Source of the DNA: Albimonas marina
Lineage (GTDB): Bacteria; Pseudomonadota; Alphaproteobacteria; Rhodobacterales; Rhodobacteraceae
DNA: 64,000 nucleotides
NCBI RefSeq assembly: GCF_029223255.1
Contig: NZ_JARHUC010000009.1
Span: forward strand, 124,001-188,000
Direction: 5' to 3'
The notes beneath the pieces were generated by a model. The model searched no databases. It was not told the origin of the DNA and saw nothing but the letters and a program-made list of their open reading frames with translations. Below, piece by piece: positions 25,870 to 35,141 of the stretch (its first letter is position 1; every line of letters starts with the position of its first letter). Both the position numbers and the translations under genes were made by a program.

Positions 25870-26880
25870 TCAGATCTGGGCCCGCACGCGCGGATCGAGC
25901 GCGGCGTAGAGCAGGTCGATGACCAGGTTGGTCAGCATGAAGGCCGCCCCCAGCGCGAGGGTCACGGCCATGATCGGCTCGAAGTCCGAGGACACGGCGG
26001 CCTTGGCGGCGTAGAGGCCCACGCCCGGGAAGTCGAAGACCCCCTCGACCAGCACCGTGCCGCCCAGCATCCAGCCGAAGCGCAGGCCGATCATCGCCAG
26101 CGTCGGCAGGATCGCGTTCTTCAGCGCATAGGCGCACACGATCCGCCAGGGCCCGATGCCCTGGGCGCGGGCGTTGACCACGTAGTCGCGCCCCAGCACC
26201 TCCAGCATCTCGGCCCGGTTCACCCGGATGATCGCGGCGAGGGCGGGGAAGGACAGCGCCAGCGCCGGCAGCAGCATGTGGCGCAGCGCCTCGGCGAAGG
26301 TGTCGAGCCGGCCCGCCAGCAGGGCGTCGAGCGAATACATCCCCGTCACCGTCGGCGGCTCGTCCGAGAACACGCCCAGCCGGCCGCCCAGCGGGAACAG
26401 GTCCAGCTCCAGCGCCAGGTACCATTGCAGCATCAGGCCCAGCCAGAACATCGGCAGCGCCACGCCCGAGACCGCCAGCAGGCGGATCATGTGGTCCGAG
26501 GGCCGGTTCTGGCGCACCGCCGCGGCCACGCCCAGCGGGATGCCGAAGACGATGGCGAGCGTGATCGAGAACAGCACCAGCTCGACCGTCGCCGGCAGGA
26601 ACTTCGCCATGTCCTCGATGACCGGGCGCCCGGTGTAGACCGAGGTTCCGAAGTCCCCCGTCAGCACGTCGCCCACGTAGATCGCGAAACGCACGGGCAG
26701 GGGCTTGTCCAGCCCCCGCTCCTCGCGGATCTCGGCCACCATCGCCTCGGTCGCGTCGGGCCCTGCGGCGAGCCGCGCCGGATCCCCCGGCGCGATGTTG
26801 GCCACCGTGAAGGTCACGACGGCCAGTCCCAGCAGCATCAGCGCCGTCAGCGCCAGGCGCTTGAGGATCAGTCGGCTCAT
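25870..26880 (-). CDS. Dipeptide ABC transporter permease (DppB type)
   Basis: The 336-residue protein begins MSRLILKRLALTALMLLGLA, the usual DppB opening with a first helix. The N-terminal domain is followed by a permease domain with the EAA-loop stretch DYVVNARAQGIGPWRIVCAY. Six membrane segments can be traced. It is first of the permeases after the binding-protein gene, with a 139-base gap upstream that is GC-rich and could hold a hairpin limiting expression relative to the binding protein. Confidence 0.94.
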   Translation of the reverse strand: MSRLILKRLALTALMLLGLAVVTFTVANIAPGDPARLAAGPDATEAMVAEIREERGLDKPLPVRFAIYVGDVLTGDFGTSVYTGRPVIEDMAKFLPATVELVLFSITLAIVFGIPLGVAAAVRQNRPSDHMIRLLAVSGVALPMFWLGLMLQWYLALELDLFPLGGRLGVFSDEPPTVTGMYSLDALLAGRLDTFAEALRHMLLPALALSFPALAAIIRVNRAEMLEVLGRDYVVNARAQGIGPWRIVCAYALKNAILPTLAMIGLRFGWMLGGTVLVEGVFDFPGVGLYAAKAAVSSDFEPIMAVTLALGAAFMLTNLVIDLLYAALDPRVRAQI

Positions 26881-27019
26881 CCGGGTCGGGGCTCCGTGAT
26901 GCGGCGGGTGGGGAAAGGGCGGGCGGCGGGGAGAGGAAGGAGGGGTCCCCGCCGCCCCGGGGGGCGCGGCGCGACGACAGGGAGGGGCGTCGCGCCGGCC
27001 ATGAGGCGTCCCGAAGGGG

Positions 27020-28624
27020 TCAGGGCGCCTCGATGTGCAGCGGGTAGAGGTCCACCTCGCCGGTCATGCGGATCGGGCTGTCGGCGTAGCCCTTCACCCA
27101 GTCGCGATGCGCGAAGGAGCGGTTGCGCATCATGCCGAAGACCTCGGGCTGAAGCTCGACGATCTTCGCCTGGATGTCGGCGTAGATCGGCTCGCGCTCG
27201 GACCACTCGGACAGGGCGCGGGCCTCCTCGATCATCGCGTTCAGCTCGGCGTCGTCCAGGAAGTGCGAGCCGTAGTACTTGCCGTGCGAGGACGGGTGAT
27301 ACTGGATCGCCACCGCGTCGGGGTCGGTCGAGACGGGCGTCGCGAAGATGCACATCAGGTCCGGCGACTTGGTCTTGTCCGCGGCGCGCGCCACCATGTT
27401 CGGCCAGGTCAGAGGGACCATCTCCAGCTCGATGTTCAGCTCCTTGAGGCTGTCGAGCAGGGCGAGGCCCATCTGGCGCTGCTGCTCCAGGCCCTGGACG
27501 TAGACGAACTCGAGCGTGATGCCCCCCTCGGGCCACTGCGACTTGGCGAGGTATTCCTTCGCCTTCGCCATGTCCTGGCGGGGCATCCCCTCGACGTCCA
27601 CGTGCCCGCGGATCGCGTCGGTGAAGGGCGAGGTCTCGAGCTTGGCCTGGCCGTTGTAGATCTTGATCAGGCTGTCGTAGTCGAACGCGTAGGCCACGGC
27701 CTTGCGCAGGTTGATGTCCGACATGTGCTCGCCCTGCGTGTTCATCTTGAACCCGAAGGAGGTGAGCGCGGGGGTCGAGGTGACCTCGATCTCCTTCTTT
27801 GCGCCGACCGCGTCCAGCTCCTCGGGCGTCAGGTCGGTCACCAGGTCCGCCTCGCCCTTCAGCAGGCTGGCGCGCTGGGAGGAGCTCTCGCGGATCAGGC
27901 GGTAGATGATGCCGCCCATCTTGTCGTCCTCATACGGAAAGCCCTTCCAGTAGTCGGGGTTCCGCTTCAGCCAGTAGGCGGTGCCCTGGTCGAACTTCTC
28001 TAGCGTGTAGGGGCCCGAGCCCGCCTCGTTCGTCGCCAGCCACGCCTTGCCGAAGTCGCCGTCCACCACGTTGGGCTCGACCTGGGCGGGGTTCACGACG
28101 AACCACCAGGGCAGGAACGACAGGAACGGCGCATAGGGACGGTCGAGCGTGAACTCGACGGTATGCGCGTCGACGGCCTTGATGTTCTCGGCCTTGAGGA
28201 CCGTGTTCAGCATCCAGGCCACGCCCTCGTTCATGTCGAGCACGCGCTTGTAGCTGTAGACGACCGCCTCGGCGGTCACCGGGTCGCCGTTGTGGAAGGT
28301 CGCGTTCTGGGCCAGGTGGAAGGTCCAGGTCAGGCCGTCCTCCGAGGTCTCCCAGCTTTCGGCGAGCCAGGGCTTCACCTCGGGCGGGTTGCCCTCGTAT
28401 TTCACCAGGCCGTCGTAGAGCGCCTGGGTCATCATGCGGATCGCGTAGTCGTAGGACTGGCCGGGATCGACGTGGCTGACCGCCTGGCGGCCCCCGATCA
28501 CCATCCAGAACTTCCCGTCGACCTTCTCGACCGCCTGCGCGGGGGCGGGGGCGACGGCGGCGACCGCGGCGGCGAGCGCCAGCGCGGCCGCGGCGGCGCG
28601 TCCGCCTTTCAGGGCCTTCCACAT
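27020..28624 (-). CDS. ABC transporter substrate-binding protein, family 5
   Basis: The 534-residue protein has a Sec signal peptide (MWKALKGGRAAAAALALAAA, cleavage near APAQA) and the family 5 (DppA/OppA) body: PWLAESWETSEDGLTWTFHL and NATFHNGDPVTAEAVVYSYK. The ATG at 28624 is chosen for the signal peptide; an ATG at 28636, almost touching AGGAAGG, would add four residues. Family 5 proteins bind di- and oligopeptides but also opines, nickel chelates and sugars. Linkage to DUF917 and hydantoinase genes suggests a modified amino acid or cyclic amide ligand. Confidence 0.92.
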   Translation of the reverse strand: MWKALKGGRAAAAALALAAAVAAVAPAPAQAVEKVDGKFWMVIGGRQAVSHVDPGQSYDYAIRMMTQALYDGLVKYEGNPPEVKPWLAESWETSEDGLTWTFHLAQNATFHNGDPVTAEAVVYSYKRVLDMNEGVAWMLNTVLKAENIKAVDAHTVEFTLDRPYAPFLSFLPWWFVVNPAQVEPNVVDGDFGKAWLATNEAGSGPYTLEKFDQGTAYWLKRNPDYWKGFPYEDDKMGGIIYRLIRESSSQRASLLKGEADLVTDLTPEELDAVGAKKEIEVTSTPALTSFGFKMNTQGEHMSDINLRKAVAYAFDYDSLIKIYNGQAKLETSPFTDAIRGHVDVEGMPRQDMAKAKEYLAKSQWPEGGITLEFVYVQGLEQQRQMGLALLDSLKELNIELEMVPLTWPNMVARAADKTKSPDLMCIFATPVSTDPDAVAIQYHPSSHGKYYGSHFLDDAELNAMIEEARALSEWSEREPIYADIQAKIVELQPEVFGMMRNRSFAHRDWVKGYADSPIRMTGEVDLYPLHIEAP

Positions 28625-29092
28625 CACGATTGGCATCCTTCCTGTCGGTCGGCGTCCGGTCCGCGGACGGGCGGGTGGACCCGCCCGCGTCCCGGCGCCG
28701 TTTTGCTTTGGCGCCCATTCCGGCCCGGTAAGGCGAAACGCGCGCCGAGGGGCTTCGGCGGCCTCATTCAAGGCAGATGCGTGACAGCAGGAAAACTAGC
28801 CATTCCTGATGCACGGTATTCGCCGGGCCTATGAAAGGTCCGGACAGGCGCCCGTCCGGCGGGCGTTCGGGCACGGAAAGCCTGCGGATCGGGCGAAATC
28901 GCGCCGGATGCCCCGACGGCGCCCGCGCCGGGCGCCCGAAACATAGGCTGGGCGGATGACCGGCATCGCGCATCGCTATTTGCTTGGGCGCCGGGCCCCG
29001 GGTCTTTTCGAGGGGCGACGCCGGCGAACCCCCTCCCCAGGGGGCGCCGCGACCCGCCGACCCCCGTCGTCGACCCCGGAGGACCCCGCCCG
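28625..29092. promoter_or_regulatory. Divergent control region between transporter and hydantoinase operons
   Basis: This 468-base gap must contain promoters for both operons. A moderately AT-rich stretch at about 28785-28830 is the likeliest place for the transporter promoter. A perfect palindrome at 28918-28936 (GGCGCCCG, three bases, CGGGCGCC) is a possible regulator site, though GC-rich palindromes arise easily here. AAACATAGG and ATTTGCTTGG follow near 28940-28987. No coding frame in the gap is convincing. Confidence 0.5.
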
Positions 29093-30199
29093 ATGAGCAC
29101 GCTCGCGCGACGCAGCCCCAGCCAGACCCACCGGGCGCTGAGCGCCGAGGACATGGAGGCGCTGGCCATCGGCGCCTGGATCCTCGGGACGGGAGGCGGG
29201 GGCGACCCCTACCACAAGCTCCTCAACATGCGGCAGCTCTACGCCGAGGGCCGCTCGGTCGAGCTGATCGACCCGATGGCGCTGGCCGACGACGCGCTGG
29301 TGGCGGTGCTGTCCAACATGGGCGCCCCCCTCGTGGGCCAGGAGCGGCTGGCCGATCCCGAGTTCGCCGTGAAGCCCCTGCGCATGATGGAGGAGCACCT
29401 GGGCCGCAAGTTCGACGCGGTCATGGCGCTGGAGATCGGCGGCGGCAACGGCGTGCACCCGATGATGGTGGCCGCGATGACCGGCTATCCGGTGGTCGAC
29501 GCCGACACCATGGGCCGCGCCTACCCCGAGGCGCAGATGACCTCCGTCGCCGTCGCCGGCCTGCGCTGCTACCCGCTGACCATGGCCGACATCCGAGACA
29601 ACGAGATCATCTTCCCGCGCGCCGCCTCCTGGCGCTGGATGGAGCGGATCTCCCGCAAGGCGTGCACCGAGATCGGCTCCGTCGCCGCCACCTGCAAGGC
29701 CCCGCGCACCGGCGCCGAGGTGAAGCAGCACGGCATCCTCTATTCCGTCTCCAAGGCCATCGACCTCGGCCGCAAGGTCGCCGAGGCGCGCCGCGCCCAC
29801 GCCGACCCGATCGAGGCGGTGCTCGAGGCCGGCCACGGCAAGCTCCTCTTCACCGGCAAGGTGACGGACGTCGAGCGGCGCGCGACCGAGGGCTTCCTGC
29901 GCGGCAAGGCCAAGCTCGAGGGGCTGGGCGCCGACGCCGGCTCCGACATGCTGGTGCATTTCCAGAACGAGTTCTCGGTCGCCTTCAAGGGCGACGAGCC
30001 AGTGGTGATGACCCCCGACCTGATCTGCCTGCTCGACACCGTCTCGGGCGAGGGGATCGGCACGGACGTGCTGCGCTTCGGCCAGCGCGTCTCGGTCCTG
30101 GCGCTGCCGGCGCCGGAGGTGTTCCTGTCCGAGGCCGGCCTCTCCGCCGTGGGGCCGCGCGCCTTCGGCTTCGATATCGACTTCAAGTCCGTGTTCTGA
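29093..30199 (+). CDS. DUF917-family protein (S-methyl-thiohydantoin desulfurase-like)
   Basis: The 368-residue protein has the DUF917 signature near its start, IGAWILGTGGGGDPYHKLL, then ALEIGGGNGVHPMMVAAM and MTPDLICLLD. DUF917 proteins are named for S-methyl-thiohydantoin desulfurases and are commonly encoded next to hydantoinase/oxoprolinase genes. GGAGGA precedes the ATG by about nine bases. It is first in an operon with a hydantoinase-like ATPase and an AroM-like protein, divergent from a peptide-type ABC importer. The substrate is unknown; a thiohydantoin or hydantoin is inferred. Confidence 0.87.
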   Translation: MSTLARRSPSQTHRALSAEDMEALAIGAWILGTGGGGDPYHKLLNMRQLYAEGRSVELIDPMALADDALVAVLSNMGAPLVGQERLADPEFAVKPLRMMEEHLGRKFDAVMALEIGGGNGVHPMMVAAMTGYPVVDADTMGRAYPEAQMTSVAVAGLRCYPLTMADIRDNEIIFPRAASWRWMERISRKACTEIGSVAATCKAPRTGAEVKQHGILYSVSKAIDLGRKVAEARRAHADPIEAVLEAGHGKLLFTGKVTDVERRATEGFLRGKAKLEGLGADAGSDMLVHFQNEFSVAFKGDEPVVMTPDLICLLDTVSGEGIGTDVLRFGQRVSVLALPAPEVFLSEAGLSAVGPRAFGFDIDFKSVF

Positions 30200-30210
30200 G
30201 GAGCCGACCC

Positions 30211-31767
30211 ATGAAACGCATCGGCATCGACGTCGGCGGCACCAACACGGACGCCGCCCTGCTGGACGGATCGAAGGTCCTGGCCGCGGTGAAGACCTTC
30301 ACCACCGCGGACGTCACCTCGGGCGTGCGCACCGCGCTGAAGGAGCTGGTCGCCAAGGCCGGCCCCGCCGCGCAGGGCGTCACCGCGGTGATGATCGGCA
30401 CCACCCACTACACCAACGCGGTGGTCGAGCGGCGCAACCTCGGGCGCGCCGCCGCCATCCGCGTCTCGCTGCCCGCCTCGGCCTCGCTGAAGCCCTTCTG
30501 CGACTGGCCCGCCGACCTCGCGGCGCAGGTCGTGGGCGGCGTGCATCTCGTGCACGGCGGCCACGAATACGACGGGCGCGAGCTGGTCCCGATGGACGAG
30601 GCCGAGGTCGCCGCCGCCGCCCGCGCCATCAAGGCCGAGGGCGTGAACGCGGTGGCCATCTCCGCCACCTTCTCGCCGCTCACCGCCGCCTGCGAGGAGC
30701 GCGCGGCGGAGATCGTGAAGAACGAGCATCCGGACTGCCACGTCACCCTCTCCTCCGCGCTGGGCCGCATCGGCCTGCTGGAGCGGGAGAACGTGGCGCT
30801 GATGAACGCCTCCCTCATCACGCTGGCGCGAGAGACCACCCAGGCCTTCGTCGACGCGGTCGCGGCCTCGGGCCTGAACGCGCGCCTCTACATCACCCAG
30901 AACGACGGCACCGTGGCGCTGGCCGAGGCCGCGCGCGAGTTCCCGGTGTTCTCCTTCGCCTCCGGCCCGACGAACTCGATGCGCGGCGCGGCCCTGCTGG
31001 CGGGGATCGAGAACGCCATGGTCTGCGACGTGGGCGGCACCACCGCCGACATCGGCTGCCTGGTGAACGGGTTCCCGCGCGAGGCCAACAACGTGGTCGA
31101 GGTCGGCGGCGTGCGCACCCTGTTCCGCATGCCCGACCTCCTGTCGATCGCCGTGGGCGGCGGCACGATCATCGGCCGCGACCCGATCACCGTCGGCCCC
31201 CGCTCGGTCGGCTACCGGCTGGGGCAGGAGGCGCTGGTCTTCGGCGGCGGCACCGTCACCGCCACCGACATCGCCGTCGCCTCGGGCCTGATCGAGCTGG
31301 GCGACAAATCCAAGGTCGCCGGGTTGGACAAGGCCTTCGTGAAGGCGGCGCTGGCCAAGATCCACGAGAACGTGGCCGAGAGCGTCGACCGCATGAAGAC
31401 CGACGCGACCGAGGTTCCGCTTCTGGCCGTCGGCGGCGGCGCGATGCTGATCCCCGACCGCATCCCCGGCATCTCGGAGGTCGTGCACGTCGAGCATTCC
31501 AACGTCGCCAATGCCGTGGGCGCGGCCATCGCCCAGATCTCGGGTGAGACCGACCGCATCTACCGCGACGTGGAGCGGGACGAGGCCATCGCCATGGCCC
31601 GCGCCGAGGCGGTCGAGAGCGCGGCCCGCGCCGGCGCGGACCCCGCCACGATCAAGGTGATCGACGTCGAGGACCTGCCGCTGAGCTACCTGCCCGGCAA
31701 GGCGATCCGCACCCGCGTGCGGGTGGTCGGGGAGGCCGCGGCCCTCGCGCCGGAGGCCGCGGCATGA
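30211..31767 (+). CDS. Hydantoinase/oxoprolinase family protein (HyuA-like)
   Basis: The start at 30211, preceded by GAGGAG, gives 518 residues beginning MKRIGIDVGGTNTDAALLDG, the ATP-binding phosphate loop of this ASKHA-fold family. It then has IGTTHYTNAVVERRNLG, SSALGRIGLLERENVALMNA, VCDVGGTTADIGCL and AVGGGTIIGRDPITVGPRS. Members use ATP to open lactam or hydantoin rings. No HyuB-like partner is in the window, which is normal for the DUF917-linked subgroup. It begins 11 bases after DUF917 and overlaps the AroM-like gene. Confidence 0.93.
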   Translation: MKRIGIDVGGTNTDAALLDGSKVLAAVKTFTTADVTSGVRTALKELVAKAGPAAQGVTAVMIGTTHYTNAVVERRNLGRAAAIRVSLPASASLKPFCDWPADLAAQVVGGVHLVHGGHEYDGRELVPMDEAEVAAAARAIKAEGVNAVAISATFSPLTAACEERAAEIVKNEHPDCHVTLSSALGRIGLLERENVALMNASLITLARETTQAFVDAVAASGLNARLYITQNDGTVALAEAAREFPVFSFASGPTNSMRGAALLAGIENAMVCDVGGTTADIGCLVNGFPREANNVVEVGGVRTLFRMPDLLSIAVGGGTIIGRDPITVGPRSVGYRLGQEALVFGGGTVTATDIAVASGLIELGDKSKVAGLDKAFVKAALAKIHENVAESVDRMKTDATEVPLLAVGGGAMLIPDRIPGISEVVHVEHSNVANAVGAAIAQISGETDRIYRDVERDEAIAMARAEAVESAARAGADPATIKVIDVEDLPLSYLPGKAIRTRVRVVGEAAALAPEAAA

Positions 31768-32453
31768 AGGACGCCGCCCCCGCCGCTCCGCTGATCGGCC
31801 TGCTGGTCATCGGCAAGTCGCCGCGCCCGGACCTGCTGGCCGAGATCGCCCGCGTCGCCGGCCCGGCCGACCTGCGGATGATGGGCGCGCTCGATCACCT
31901 GAGCGACGCGGAGGTCCGCGCCCACCCGCCGCTGTCGGACGCAGACACGCTGTTCACGACGATGCCCGACGGCTCGACCACGCTCGTCTCCAAGAAGACG
32001 GTGACCGAGGGGATGAAGGCGCGGCTCGCGGACCTCGGGTCGATGGGCGCGGCGGCGGCGGTGGTCTGCTGCACGGGCAAGTTCGCGGGCCTCTCGGCGC
32101 CGGGCGTCCACTTCGCCTCCGACCTGCTGGCGGGGGCGGTCGCGGCCTGCCTGCCCGCGGGCGGCAAGCTTGGCGTGTTCATCCCCGCCCCCGCCCAGGT
32201 CGCCAACGCCGTCGAGCGCTGGTCGGCCAACGGGGTCGAGGCGGTGGCGCTGCCGCTCTCCCCCGACGCCGACGAGGCGACGGTCGAGGCCGCGGCCCGC
32301 GCGATGAAGGCCGAGGCGCCCGCGCTCGTGGTGATGGACTGCATCAGCTACACCCACGCCGCCCGCGCCCGCGCCGCCGCGATCCACGGGGCGCCCGCGC
32401 TGCTGGCCGCCTCGGTCGCCGGCCGCTTCGCCGCGGAGATCGCCGGGGTCTGA
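31764..32453 (+). CDS. AroM-family protein
   Basis: The 229-residue product opens APLIGLLVIGKSPRPDLLAE, the AroM motif, and has further conserved segments LFTTMPDGSTTLVSKKTV and ALVVMDCISYTHAARA. The fold is that of the Asp/Glu/hydantoin racemase superfamily, with candidate catalytic cysteines in VVCCTGKF and MDCIS. AroM-like proteins accompany DUF917 and hydantoinase genes, so a racemase or isomerase step on the ring substrate is plausible; this is inferred. Its ATG overlaps the preceding stop by four bases. Confidence 0.85.
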   Translation: MKDAAPAAPLIGLLVIGKSPRPDLLAEIARVAGPADLRMMGALDHLSDAEVRAHPPLSDADTLFTTMPDGSTTLVSKKTVTEGMKARLADLGSMGAAAAVVCCTGKFAGLSAPGVHFASDLLAGAVAACLPAGGKLGVFIPAPAQVANAVERWSANGVEAVALPLSPDADEATVEAAARAMKAEAPALVVMDCISYTHAARARAAAIHGAPALLAASVAGRFAAEIAGV

Positions 32454-32473
32454 GCCGGCCCTGCTCAAGACGA

Positions 32474-32505
32474 GAAACGCCCCGGGCCCACGCCCGGGGC
32501 GTTTC
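32474..32505. terminator. Bidirectional terminator
   Basis: A perfect 14-bp stem, GAAACGCCCCGGGC with its complement, around the loop CCAC separates the convergent AroM-like and SDR genes. The ends read GAAAC and GTTTC, so short A and T runs flank both sides. Confidence 0.85.
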
Positions 32506-32529
32506 GCGTTCGGGGGGCGCCTGGCGGCG

Positions 32530-33282
32530 TCACTCCGCGTAGATCATCTTCCGGGTCATGCCGCCGTCGACCACCACCGTCTGGCCGGTGACGAAGCTGG
32601 CGTCGGCCAGCCACAGCACCGTCTCGGCGATGTCCTCGGGCCGGCCCACGCGGCCCGCGGGATGCTGGGCGCGGTCGGCCTCGGAATGCTCCGGGTAGGG
32701 CGCGTCCTGCGCGTCCTGCAGGTGGCCGGTCTCGATCCAGCCGGGCGCGATGGCGTTCGCCCGGATCTCCGGGCCGAGGCTGACCGCGAGGGCGTGGGTC
32801 AGCGCGAAGACGCCGCCCTTGCAGGCCGAGTAGGGCTCGGTGTCCGCCTCCGACTGGAAGGCGCGGGTGGAGGCCATCGAGACGATGCTCCCCCGCCGCG
32901 CCCTCAGCAGCGGGATCGCCGAGCGCACGCTGAGGAACACGCCCGTCAGGCCCACGTCCACCTGCCGGCGCCATTCGGCGAGGCTCAGCTCCTCGATGGG
33001 TATGCGGGGCGCGGAGGCGATGGCGGCGTTTGCGACCAGCAGGTCGAGCCCCTCGGGCGCCCAGTCGGCCACCGCCTCGAAGGCCGCGAGGACCGAGGCC
33101 TCGTCGCCCACGTCCGTCTCCAGCGCCAGCAGCTCGGGGCCGGGGCGGCGGGCGCGCAGGGCCGCGACCATCTCGGCGTCCCGCTCCAGCGCCGCGACGC
33201 GCCAGCCCTCGTCCAGCAGGCGGGTCAGGCAGGCGCGGCCGATGCCGCGGCCGGCGCCGGTGATCACGGCGGTTCGGGTCAT
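32530..33282 (-). CDS. SDR-family oxidoreductase
   Basis: A 250-residue classical SDR: TGAGRGIGRA at residues 9-18, LVANAAIAS (the NAG-type motif), catalytic Ser in VSMASTRAF and the YSACK motif, ending FVTGQTVVVDGGMTRKM. AAGGAG lies seven bases before the ATG. Its closeness to the hydantoinase operon across a shared terminator does not show a functional link. The 3-oxoacyl reductase/glucose dehydrogenase-like pattern gives no specific substrate. Confidence 0.9.
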   Translation of the reverse strand: MTRTAVITGAGRGIGRACLTRLLDEGWRVAALERDAEMVAALRARRPGPELLALETDVGDEASVLAAFEAVADWAPEGLDLLVANAAIASAPRIPIEELSLAEWRRQVDVGLTGVFLSVRSAIPLLRARRGSIVSMASTRAFQSEADTEPYSACKGGVFALTHALAVSLGPEIRANAIAPGWIETGHLQDAQDAPYPEHSEADRAQHPAGRVGRPEDIAETVLWLADASFVTGQTVVVDGGMTRKMIYAE

Positions 33283-33436
33283 GGGAGGCTCCTTGGCTGG
33301 GCGGTCGACCCCAGAGCAAGGGCGCGGGCGGCCGAGGTCAAGGGCGGGCCGCCCGGACCGCCGGCCCGGGGCCTGGCGGTCCCGCCGCCGATCCGCCTCC
33401 GCCGGCGGGTCTCCCTCGCCGGCGGGAGGCGCGTGG

Positions 33437-34597
33437 TCAGGAGCTCATCTTGCGCGCGCGGCGGTTGATCTTGCGCTTGCGGTAGCCGGGCTTGCCCGCC
33501 GCGCCATGGCCGCCGCCGCCGCCGTGGCCCTTGCCGGGACCGGCGCGGCCGCGCTCGGCGCGGGGCAGGGCGCCGGCGCGCAGCTCGCCCTTGCCGCCCT
33601 TGCCCTTGCGGCGGTCCTTGCGCTCCTGGATCGCGGCCACGCCCTGCATGACATGGGCGATCGCCTCGCGGGCCTGGGCGTCGGTCCAGACGTCCGTGCC
33701 GACCTCGGGGTACATCGAGAAGTCGTCGGTGAACGCGAAGGGGGCGCCGTCGGCGAGCGTGAAGTCCTGCGCGAGGCGGGCGTTCGCCTCGGTCCAGTGG
33801 GCGAGGAAGGCCTCGGCCTCGGCGCGGGCGGGGACCAGCTTGCCCTCGTCCGAGGCGGCGCGGCGGATCGCCTTCAGCGCCTCGCCGCCGATGCCCGCGG
33901 CCTTGGCCGCGATCGCGAGCAGCGTGCGCTCCCGCCCCTCGGAGGCGTTGCGGCGGATCGGCTCGTCCTGGCTGGGCGCGGCGAGGCCGACGCGGGCGAA
34001 GAAATCGGCCACGGCGTCGCCGTCCTTCATCGCCTCGCGCTCGAACGGGACCGCCTTCACGGTGTCCGCTCCGAAGGCCTCGCGCCAGGCCGAGAGCTTG
34101 GCGTGGTAGTCGAAATAGCGGTGCAGGTGCGGCTGGAAGGCGGGCAGGGCCGACATCTGGAAGCCGTAGAAGCGCGCCGCGGGCTGCTGGCGCGGGGCGG
34201 CGACCTGCTTGCGGTGCGACAGCGCCAGCATGTCCTGCCGGCGCAGGTAGGCGATGACCTCGACGCTGTCGAAGCGCTGGCGCACGACGCGGGCGAGCTT
34301 CGCGATCTCCCGCGCGTCGTCGAGCCAGAACAGGTTCTCGCCGGAGGCGACGTTGAGCTCGGCCTCGGGCTTGAGCAGGCTGTCGACCACGTCCTCGCGC
34401 ACCACGGTCGCGAACTCCGCCCCCTCGCCGCTGGTCTTCACCAGCGAGTTGGCGTTGCCCACCTCGCGCGCGCGCTTGACGACATGGAGGTAGGCGGCGC
34501 CGGCCCGCCGCAGCGGCTCGGCCTGCCGGGTCAGCGCGTACTGGATCGAGGTCGTCCCCGTCTTGTGCGAGCCGATGTGCAGGATCAGGTGGGCCAT
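33437..34597 (-). CDS. Sulfotransferase-like protein with a basic glycine-rich tail
   Basis: The 386-residue protein begins MAHLILHIGSHKTGTTSIQY, where GSHKTGTTS is the PAPS 5'-phosphosulfate loop of sulfotransferases. A 3'-phosphate-type strand (VIAYLRRQDMLALSHRKQV) lies near residue 115. Such proteins often modify surface polysaccharides, and the divergent genes make a glycan. The last 65 residues are unusual: a Lys/Arg/Gly tail with GKGHGGGGGHGAAG and RKRKINRRARKM, perhaps an RNA- or polyanion-binding extension. GAGGGA precedes the ATG. Sulfation activity is inferred from one motif region only. Confidence 0.7.
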   Translation of the reverse strand: MAHLILHIGSHKTGTTSIQYALTRQAEPLRRAGAAYLHVVKRAREVGNANSLVKTSGEGAEFATVVREDVVDSLLKPEAELNVASGENLFWLDDAREIAKLARVVRQRFDSVEVIAYLRRQDMLALSHRKQVAAPRQQPAARFYGFQMSALPAFQPHLHRYFDYHAKLSAWREAFGADTVKAVPFEREAMKDGDAVADFFARVGLAAPSQDEPIRRNASEGRERTLLAIAAKAAGIGGEALKAIRRAASDEGKLVPARAEAEAFLAHWTEANARLAQDFTLADGAPFAFTDDFSMYPEVGTDVWTDAQAREAIAHVMQGVAAIQERKDRRKGKGGKGELRAGALPRAERGRAGPGKGHGGGGGHGAAGKPGYRKRKINRRARKMSS

Positions 34598-34734
34598 GGT
34601 CGTCCCTCGGTCCGTGTCATGCGCGCGGGTTCAGTGGCGGCGCGGGCGACAGGCCGGTTGGCACGCGGTCGGGCGTCTGTCAACGCGACGGCAGGCCCTG
34701 CGCGCGGGCGGGAGGGGATGAAGGACGGGCGCCG

Positions 34735-35050
34735 GGCGCCATGCGGGCGGGCCTGGGCCCGCGGCGGATGGATCGCGACCGGAGCATGGGCGCGCCTGCC
34801 GAGAGGTGGGAAGGCCGCTTCGGGAGCTCACCAAAGAACAGGGCCGCGCCTGTCCTTCGGATCCGTCCGTCGCCGAAGATGCCTGAGCGAGTCGGCGGGA
34901 GGGGTCAAGGACAAGCCCCGCCCAAGGGCGGGGTCGCTTCGCGATCCTGGACCCCTCCCGCCGACTCGCTCTTCACGGCATCAGCGACGGACGGCTCCGA
35001 AGAACAGGCGCTCCGCGGGCCCCGCAGGCGTCGCGCCCGGGCGCTTGGGG
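34735..35050 (+). repeat. Nested palindromic intergenic element, copy A
   Basis: The GC-rich module lies at 34735-34763 and the folded core at 34846-35011 (166 bp). Outer arms 34846-34873 and 34984-35011 pair with two mismatches. The inner arm pair centres on GAGTCGGCGGGAGGGGTC and its exact complement, and the apical hairpin is CCCCGCC/GGCGGGG. It fills the divergent gap between the sulfotransferase-like gene and glf and is the only copy upstream of both neighbours. Confidence 0.85.
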
Positions 35051-35141
35051 GCGGCGGCGGGAGCGGTTGCCGGGTCGGGGGGGCGCTGATAGGGTCCGCG
35101 CCGCCTCCGCAAGGGGGTTTGGAACCAGCATGTGGGGACGC

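Noticed and set aside
22943-28624. Nickel or opine transport as the firm role of the peptide-type ABC system
   Set aside because: Family 5 binding proteins cover many ligands, and no residue pattern seen here decides between them.
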